Below are positions 1 to 7,400 of a DNA stretch of 19,892 nucleotides, in pieces. Location of the stretch: the NCBI GenBank assembly GCA_045600045.1, contig JAZRXD010000079.1:1-19892 (forward strand), written 5' to 3'. The translations under genes and the position numbers were made by a program. The DNA is from UBA1715 sp045600045 (GTDB taxonomy: Bacteria; Bacteroidota; Bacteroidia; Bacteroidales; UBA1715). The number at the start of each line of letters is the position of its first letter. Position 1 is the stretch's first letter. Under the pieces are notes generated by a model that was given only the letters and a program-made list of their open reading frames with translations, was not told the origin of the DNA and ran no database searches.

Positions 1-6
1 TATCCC

Positions 7-25
7 GTCCTAAAATAGCGTTACA
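7..25 (+). repeat. IS left terminal inverted repeat (perfect core)
   Basis: This 19-bp core is identical to the reverse complement of 1368-1386. A looser match extends outward to base 1, with three mismatches in the outer six positions. Confidence 0.9.
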
Positions 26-41
26 AAAAAAGTAACGTAAA

Positions 42-458
42 ATGGAAGTAAAAGAAAAACAGTACGTTAAACGTACACAAAAAGACTATCCAATGTCTTT
101 TAAAATGTCAGTCGTAAAAGAATTTGAGACAGGCGTAATCAGCCTAAGCGAATTGTCAAAGAAGTATGGCATACAAGGAAGCCATACAATACGCACATGG
201 ATAAATAAATATGGTACCTTTGACTGGCAAAACAGAGTGATAAACCCAATGGCAAAAACAAAAGATCAAGAGCTGTTAGAACTCCGAGAACAACTCAAAG
301 TATTAGAACGTAAAAATGCGCGATTAGAAAAGGAATTAGAAGTTCAGGATTTAAAGGCTAGTTTCTTCGATTTAATGATAGACATCGCAGAAGAAGAATA
401 TGGAGTGGACATAAGAAAAAAATGTTCTCCCGAACAGCGAAAAAATGTAAGGAAGTAA
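42..458 (+). CDS. IS3-family transposase OrfA (HTH and leucine zipper)
   Basis: This 138-residue protein is the DNA-binding subunit of an IS3-family transposase. Residues about 15-65 form the helix-turn-helix region (serine-leucine-serine-rich first helix, KYGIQG turn, TIRTWINKYG recognition helix). Residues about 74-105 form a charged heptad-like coiled coil with leucines spaced as in the OrfA leucine zipper, which in the family mediates OrfA/OrfAB multimerisation. The ATG at 42 is the first start after the left inverted repeat. The last part overlaps orfB by 37 bp in the -1 frame, and an A7 run at 416-422 should let a share of ribosomes make the OrfAB fusion. OrfA alone usually modulates transposition. 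The assignment to IS3 is secure; the subgroup is not. Confidence 0.93.
   Translation: MEVKEKQYVKRTQKDYPMSFKMSVVKEFETGVISLSELSKKYGIQGSHTIRTWINKYGTFDWQNRVINPMAKTKDQELLELREQLKVLERKNARLEKELEVQDLKASFFDLMIDIAEEEYGVDIRKKCSPEQRKNVRK
416..422 (+). promoter_or_regulatory. Programmed -1 frameshift slippery heptamer A_AAA_AAA
   Basis: Seven consecutive A lie in the correct phase: the orfA codons AGA-AAA-AAA-TGT place the heptamer as X-XXY-YYZ. Slipping back one base joins orfA directly to the orfB frame and gives an OrfAB fusion of roughly 430 residues. A GGAG at 402-405, about 10 nt upstream, could act as a stimulatory internal Shine-Dalgarno. TGTTC (423-427) and GAACA (432-436) can pair right after the heptamer, although this is closer than usual for a stimulatory hairpin. 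The slip itself is inferred from IS3-family behaviour. Confidence 0.8.
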
Positions 459-1336
459 AAGGGTCTTCCGTGAGTGAAATCTGCACACTGTTCGGGATAA
501 GTCGGCAGAAATATTATCGTTCTCAATGGAAAGAGAAAAGCAGTAAGGCAAAGGCAGAAAAAGTAGTGAAATTAGTAAACGAAGTACGACAGACTATGCC
601 AAGAATAGGGACAAGGAAGCTCCAGATAGTGTTAAGTGAAGAACTATCTTCCTTAGGTGTGGGAAGAGACAAATTGTTTAGTATTTTAAGGGCCAATCAC
701 ATGTTAGTTACCCCATACAGAAGTTATCATATAACAACAAACTCTCATCATCGTTTTCATAAATACAAAAACTTAATTACAGATATGTCTATCACACGTC
801 CAGAACAAGTTTGGGTATCCGATATAACCTATATTGGTAATCGTACTAACAATATGTATTTAGCCTTGATAACAGATGCGTACTCTAAGAAAATAGTTGG
901 CTATAATTTATCAAATAGTTTAAATACGGAAGGTTCCTTGTTGGCATTAAAAATGGCTCAATCTAACCGAAAATACAAAACAGAAGCATTAATACATCAT
1001 TCGGATAGGGGTATTCAATATTGTTCAGATTCATATCAAAAATTATTGAAAAGATATCACATAATGCCAAGTATGACAGAATCTTACGACCCATATGCAA
1101 ATGCTGTGGCGGAAAGAATAAATGGAATCTTGAAACAAGAATTTCTATTGGAAGAACTTAATTTACCTTTAAATGACATGAAAAAGGTCATAAAAGAATG
1201 TGTTGAGATATATAATACGCAAAGACCCCATTCGTCTTGCCTATATCACACTCCTGAGTGGATGCACAATCAACGAAGTTGCCAAATAAAAACATATCGT
1301 AAAACAAAAATCACAACAGATCGAAATCTGCTGTGA
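422..1336 (+). CDS. IS3-family transposase OrfB (DDE integrase core)
   Basis: This is the catalytic part of the IS3 transposase, with an RNase H-like integrase fold. Numbered from the ATG at 422, the acidic triad is D134 in WVSDITY, D195 in HHSDRGIQY and E231 in NAVAERINGILKQE, with K238 seven residues after the glutamate. The D-to-E spacing of 35 residues is the DD(35)E signature of IS3/retroviral integrases. The N-terminal part (about 15-110) is the HTH_21-like region, containing PRIGTRKL. The C-terminus has the usual IYNTQRPHSS motif. The frame is open throughout, so the element could be active. Translation is probably mostly as the OrfAB fusion; the ATG at 422 lies within the slippery run and is marginal as an independent start. 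The stop falls inside a terminator-like hairpin. Confidence 0.93.
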   Translation: MFSRTAKKCKEVKGSSVSEICTLFGISRQKYYRSQWKEKSSKAKAEKVVKLVNEVRQTMPRIGTRKLQIVLSEELSSLGVGRDKLFSILRANHMLVTPYRSYHITTNSHHRFHKYKNLITDMSITRPEQVWVSDITYIGNRTNNMYLALITDAYSKKIVGYNLSNSLNTEGSLLALKMAQSNRKYKTEALIHHSDRGIQYCSDSYQKLLKRYHIMPSMTESYDPYANAVAERINGILKQEFLLEELNLPLNDMKKVIKECVEIYNTQRPHSSCLYHTPEWMHNQRSCQIKTYRKTKITTDRNLL

Positions 1337-1340
1337 TTTT
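1307..1340. terminator. Bidirectional hairpin terminator at the orfB 3' end
   Basis: Arms 1307-1321 and 1326-1340 pair over 15 bp with one G-T wobble and a 4-nt CGAA loop. The outer arms are AAAA/TTTT, so either strand has a T-rich stretch after the stem: TTTTATTAATTAATTTT on plus, TTTTTGTTTT on minus. It should stop orfB transcription. It is also the first strong hairpin met by transcripts of the GH8 gene, which has no terminator of its own between 1403 and the IS. Confidence 0.7.
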
Positions 1341-1367
1341 ATTAATTAATTTTGTCCTATAAAAAAC

Positions 1368-1386
1368 TGTAACGCTATTTTAGGAC
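1368..1386 (-). repeat. IS right terminal inverted repeat (perfect core)
   Basis: This is the reverse complement of 7-25. The next six bases (1387-1392) end in ACA and partly match the left edge, so the real tip is probably near 1392. Confidence 0.9.
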
Positions 1387-1402
1387 TAGACAGTTTATTC
1401 AA

Positions 1403-4400
1403 TTATTGTTTTACAAAACGAATTGTTTCTACTGTTCCATCAGCATAAGTAACATTTGCGAAATAGAATCCTGCCTTGATTGACGACAAAGCAACTACAA
1501 TCTCGTTATTGCCAACTTCTACTACAAATTGTGTTGAGCCAGCCACATTAACAACAGCGATTGTTGCAATTTCTTTTCCTGCAGAAATTTTGATTGAGTT
1601 TTTGCAAGGATTTGGATAAGCCGACAACGCAACAACTTCTACATCTTCAATTGCATCAATTTCTTCTGGATTCGCTTTCTTTGCAGCTTTGTATGCTTCT
1701 ATCGCAGCAGACAAACGTTCAATCAATGTTTCAACATCACTTGCCACATGAGATGTTTTTGCAACCTCTGTCTTTGCACTTGATTTACAGTTTACTAATT
1801 CAATGTATGGAAGTAAATATCGACTTGGTTCGAATGTATTGTTGATTAAATCATCAGCCTCAACTATCAATACTTCCAAATCTTTGATATTTACAGCACC
1901 AGGAATAACAGAAGCTTCAAATACGGTAATTGCCTCTTGTAACATTGATACTGCAGCGTCAACGCTTGCTTGTTTAGCAGAAACATTGTCTCTAATTGTA
2001 GCAGCATCGCCAATTGCACTTGTGAATGTTGCAACTGCTTCTGCCGGATATTGTCCAGGTTCTGTACCAGTGTTGCCGTCAGACTTAGCCAACGATGTAT
2101 TTGCCATATTAATTGTTGATATCAACAATGATTTATCTACTGTAATTACCAACGATTGGAATGTAGCAATTGCAGATTGCAATGCAAGCACAGCAGCATC
2201 AACACCATCTTGAGTTGCAGTTGTACTCATATTTACCACTTGAGCTGAAGTAATTGCAGAATACAACTCAGCTTTTGAACCTACAGGATAATTACCTTTT
2301 GAAACACCCTCAACTGCAGAGCTGTACAATGTATTTGCTTCAGCAATTGTTGATGCCAACATTGATTTATTCACAACTCCAGGTACATATTTCGAAGCAA
2401 GGAATGTTTCAATTGCAGAAGCTAACTTTGTTGTTGCAGCATTTACTTCTACTTGAGTTGAAGTAGAAGTATTGTAAACAACTGTTGCCGCATCAATTGC
2501 GGTTTTCAATGTTGCTTTTGAGCCAGACAAATATTTACCTTCCTCATTACCTTCTTCAGAAGTTGTGTAGTAATTATTTGCAGTTTGAATTTTAGCTTCC
2601 AAAGCAGAGAAATCAACTGGTGCAAGAGAAATTACAGAGTTCTTAAATACCTCTAGTGCAGCATTCATTTCGATTACCGCTGCTTCAATTTCTGTTTGAT
2701 GTTCGATTGTCTTACTATCAACTACAGCTTGTGCAGTAGCAATAGCACTTTCTAATGCTGTTGCTGCAGATTGAGGATAATTACCGTCTGCTGTTCCTAT
2801 TGTTGATTCGTCCAAAAATTCCTGAGCTTCAGCTATTGCTGTGTACAATGGAGTTCTATTTAGAATTTCTGGCAAATCCAAAGCACCCAATACTTTTACA
2901 TCATCAACCCAAACTTGACCTGTTGTACCATCAGCTTCTTGAACTTTCCATTGACATTTTGTCAATTTAGTCAAATCCCAAGTAACTTGTACACCCCAAG
3001 AATATTGTGCTAGGTCACTCCAACTTAATTCTATCAATTCCCAATTAGAATGAACCGGCAAATAAATATAGAAGTCACATGCATCGGTAATGTCAGTTTG
3101 TTCAACCTCAAAATAAACTGGACTATCATTCTTCATTTGGAAAGAAATACCTTTTGAACCTGTCATATCAAATGGTTTTCCTGCTGGTTCTTTAAAGTTC
3201 ATACCCATACCAACAAACGCATTGTAACCCAAATCTTTTGAACCATTCAACGTATATTCCATCATAGCAGCCTTACCGGATCCATTTGCTCCAGGAGTTG
3301 ACATTGTGAAAGGTTCTGCTTCTGATGAAAGTGGAGTTATGACAGAAGAACCACCTGGTTCACTATCGTTGAATGAGAACCAGTATGTAGCCATATATGT
3401 CATATTTTCTTGTTCCATATCGGCATCGAAAATCATAGTTTCATTTGCATTAATTGCTTTTGCGAATGTCTTTTCTGCCAATTGTAATGTAGCAAGAGCT
3501 GCATCAATTTCAGTTTGTGATGAATTTGCATTATCAAATACTGTTTGAGCTTTTGTTACCGCTGATTGGAATGTTGTTTTTGAACCTATTTTGTATTGTC
3601 CGATTTCACTTCCTTCAACAGCAGCGTTCAATGTAGAAGTAGCTGTTGTTATTTCTGCTTGCAGTAAAGAAGCATCAACAACTTCAACCTTACATTCATC
3701 ATAAATATATGCATCTTCTTCACTTGTTGCAGTAATAGTTGTGGAACCAACAGCAACAGCTGTTACAACACCATTTGAAACTGTTGCGAAATCTTTACTT
3801 GAAGACCAAATAAGTTCTTTATTTGTTGCATTTGTTGGTTCTATCGAAGCATTCAAGGTAGCAGTTGAACCAACACGCAAAACCATTGACGATTTATCAA
3901 GAACGACTTTCGATATAGAAACATTTGATACTGTAACAACACATGGATCAGAAGTCAAGTTTGTTCCATCAGTTGAAGTAGCTGTAATGTTAGCAGTACC
4001 AGCAGATACAGCAGTAACTTTACCAGAAGCATCGACTGTTGCTACACTTTCATTATCCGATGCCCAAGTAACCGATTGGCTCGCATCTTTTGGTAAAACT
4101 GTAGCACTAATAGTACCAGTTTCACCAATTGTCAACGACAAAGAGTTGTCGATAATAACATTTGTAGCAAGAATATCAGTAACTGTAACATCACAAGTAG
4201 CTGTTTTAGAACCATCTTCAGTTGTTACCGTAATTGTAGTAGAACCAACCGATTTGATTGTCAACACACCACCATCAACCGTTGCAACATTTTCATTTGA
4301 AGATGACCATGTTATATTTTTATTTGTTGCATTTGTTGGAAGAACTGTTGCAACCAATGTTAATGAAGCATTCTTAGCAACCGAAACCGCAGTTTCATTT

Positions 4401-7400
4401 AGAGTAACACCTGTAACAGCAACTGTTGTCACATTTGAAATAACAGTAACAACACAAGTTGCAGATTTTCCTTCAAACGATGCTGTAATTGTTGCTTCTC
4501 CTTCGGCAAATGCATCAATCCAACCATCATCAACATCAGCAACATCAGGATTATCCGATGTCCATACAACAGCTTCCTTCTTCGATGAAGTTCCGTCGGA
4601 ATAATTTACTGTAGCAGTCAAACCTTTACTACCATTTACTTTCAATGTCAATTCTGTAGAATTCAAAACAACTTCAGTAACCGTGACTGCAACAGGTTCT
4701 TCTGAAACTGTTATTGTACACGTAGCTGTTTTACTGCCATCTTCTGTTGTTACTGTAACTACAGCATCACCTGCGGCTTTAGCTGTGATTTTACCAGTTT
4801 GATCAACAGAAACTGCACTTTCATTATTTGAACTCCAAGTAACATTTGTATTTGAAGCATCTGCTGGAGAAACAGTTGCTGTCAACTGTACTTCATTTCC
4901 AACCATCAATTCCAATGTGCTCTTATCAATTGTAACACCAGTCACAGCAATTGTTGCCGCTTCAACAGTAATTTTACACGTCGCTGTAAATTTACCATCT
5001 TCTGTTGTAACTGTGATTGTAGCATCACCAGCGGCAACGGCAGTTACCAAACCAGTAGCGCTAACAGTTGCAACATTTTCGTTACTAGAACTCCAAGCAA
5101 CAACTTTATTCGTTGCATTTGCTGGAGCGACTGTTGCCGTCAATTGTAACGTATTTTTTTCCACCAACGTTTCGGCTGTTTTGTCCAATGTAACACCTTC
5201 AACCGATACAGTAGCAGCTTTCACGCTAACACTACACGTTGCTGTAAATTCACCATCTTCTGTTGTAACTGTGATTATTGCATTACCTTCAGCAACGGCT
5301 TTAACAACGCCATTTGCAACTGTAGCAACTTTTTCATCAGATGACGACCATGAAACTTTTTGATTTGTTGCATCAGATGGCGTTACAGTAACCGTTAGAT
5401 TTTCTTCATCACCTTCAGTCATAGACAATGTTATTGGTGCCAAAGTAACACCTGTAACATCAACTGTATTTGCAGTAACAGCAACTTCACAAGTAGCAGT
5501 TACGGTTTCATCTGCCTCACATTTAGCTGTGATTACACAATTTCCAACACCAACAGGCGAAACTACGCCGTCAGCAACTGTCGCCACACTTTCATCAGAC
5601 GAAGACCATATAATTTTCTTATTATCAGCATCTGAAGGAAGTACCGATGCATTCAACGATTGTGATTCTCCTCCATCTACAAAACCAAGAGAAGCAGCCA
5701 TCGAAATTGATGTAGGTAAGATAATTTTCTTTTCTACTGTTACAACACAAGTTGCGGTTTTTGAACCATCTGTCGTTGTAACTGTTATTGTTGCTGTTCC
5801 TGGTGTTTTTGCAGTAACAGTACCCGTACCATTTACAATAGCAACATCTGTTTTGTCAGATGCCCAAGAAACCGCCTTATTTGTTGCATTATCAGGAGAA
5901 ACAGTTGCCACTAAATCTAATGTTTCGCCTTCCACTAGTGTTGCTGTCTTCTTATCCAAAGCAACACCTGTTATAGGCACTGTAACAGTAACAACACATG
6001 TTGCAGTTTTTGAGCCATCAGTCGTTGTAACCGTTATTGTAGCAGAACCTGCGGCAACAGCAGTAACAACACCTTCTGCTACAGTAGCAACCTTCTCATC
6101 AGACGATGACCAACTTACCGTTTTGTCAGTCGCATCAGCAGGAGCAACAGTTTCTTTCAATGTAACTGTTTCGCCAACTGCCAAAGAAGCCGTTGTTTTA
6201 TCTAAAGAAACTCCAGTTACACTAACATTTGCTATAGAAACAGTAACCTCACAAGTTGCAGCTTCTTTACAAGCATCATCAGCAGTTACCGTGATTGTTG
6301 ATGTTCCTTCTCCTCTTAATATTAAGAAACCTTCACTATCAATACGAACAACAGATGTATTACTTGAAGCAAATGTAAATGTAGGAGTTGTTTCATAATT
6401 CGTTTCGTATGTATCAACTTCAACAATAAAATCATCTTTGCTATTCAAGTCCAAATTCATTTCGGATTGTTTCAAAGTAATGCTTGTAACACACACATTT
6501 TCGACTTCAACAGCAATTTCAGCCTTAACAGTTGGAGTTCCTTTCGAAGTTGCAGTAATAGTACATGTACCTGCACCAACAGAACTGATTACTCCATTGT
6601 TCACTGTTGCTACTGTAGCATCGCTTGTGCTCCATTCAACACTTAAGTCATCAGCATCTTCAGGATCGAATGTCAATGAAATTGTTTCAGTTCCTCCAAC
6701 AGGAATTTTCACTGATTCTTTATTTGCAGTTATCGAAGTTAATGGTTTTCCTTTTACAGTAACCGTAACTGATTTTTTCACATTCGTGCAACCTTCTGCC
6801 GAACTTGTTGCTGTAATAGTTACCTCACCAGTTGAAATACCCGTTACCACACCTGAAGACGAAACAGTTGCAATCGACACATCCGAAGATTTCCATGTCA
6901 AACCCGTTTCCGTAGTAATTGACGGCGTGAATTTAGGTATAATTGTTGCCTGACCACCAACAGACACTTCGTATGATTCCTCCTCAAAATCAATAGCCGT
7001 TGGATTTGTTTTTGGAGCAGGAACCTTTACGGTATATGTTGCAGAAACGTTTTGGTGCATTTTTGAACGAGCTGTAATTGTAGCCTCACCATAACCTACA
7101 CCAAGAACACGACCTCTGTAGTCAACAGTTACAATGTCTTCGTCCGATGACGACCAAAATGCGACAGGATATGTTGCATTTCCTGGAGTTGGTTCGGTTT
7201 CCAAATAACAAGTATCGCCAACATTACCTTCTGCAATTGGAATCTTTAATGGGTCGATATTGTTTGCACAATCATCGTCAGCTAAATCAGCATTTGAAAC
7301 TGGTTGAATTTCCAAACCAGTTAATTCTACAGGTGGCATACCCAACACGTGAACCTCATCTATATAAATTTCTCCTGTTGTTTCTGCACCTATCACACTT

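Larger units (their letters stand above)
1..1392 (+). mobile_element. IS3-family insertion sequence, apparently complete
   Basis: The element carries two overlapping transposase frames bounded by inverted repeats. A perfect 19-bp inverted repeat, GTCCTAAAATAGCGTTACA, lies at 7-25 and, reverse-complemented, at 1368-1386. Similarity continues more weakly outward: 1-25 against the complement of 1368-1392 matches at 22 of 25 positions, and the right end then finishes in CA, the usual IS3-family tip. The element may therefore begin at or just before base 1 and be about 1.39 kb, a normal IS3-family length. No target-site duplication can be checked because the left flank is outside the window. It lies convergent to the GH8 gene and ends about 10 bp past that gene's stop, so it does not interrupt it. 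The exact subgroup (IS150-like is plausible) was not established. Confidence 0.9.

Noticed and set aside
1403..1640. Possible truncation of the GH8 gene by the IS
   Set aside because: The T9SS sorting domain is complete and ends in a normal basic C-terminus with a stop before the IS boundary.
3741..6398. Long open frames on the plus strand opposite the Ig array
   Set aside because: They are antisense shadows of a threonine/valine-rich repetitive coding region, repeat with the same period and lack starts, promoters or recognisable domains.
3683..7335. CRISPR-like regular periodicity
   Set aside because: The period is about 260 bp, the units are coding and diverged, and there are no short identical repeats with unique spacers.
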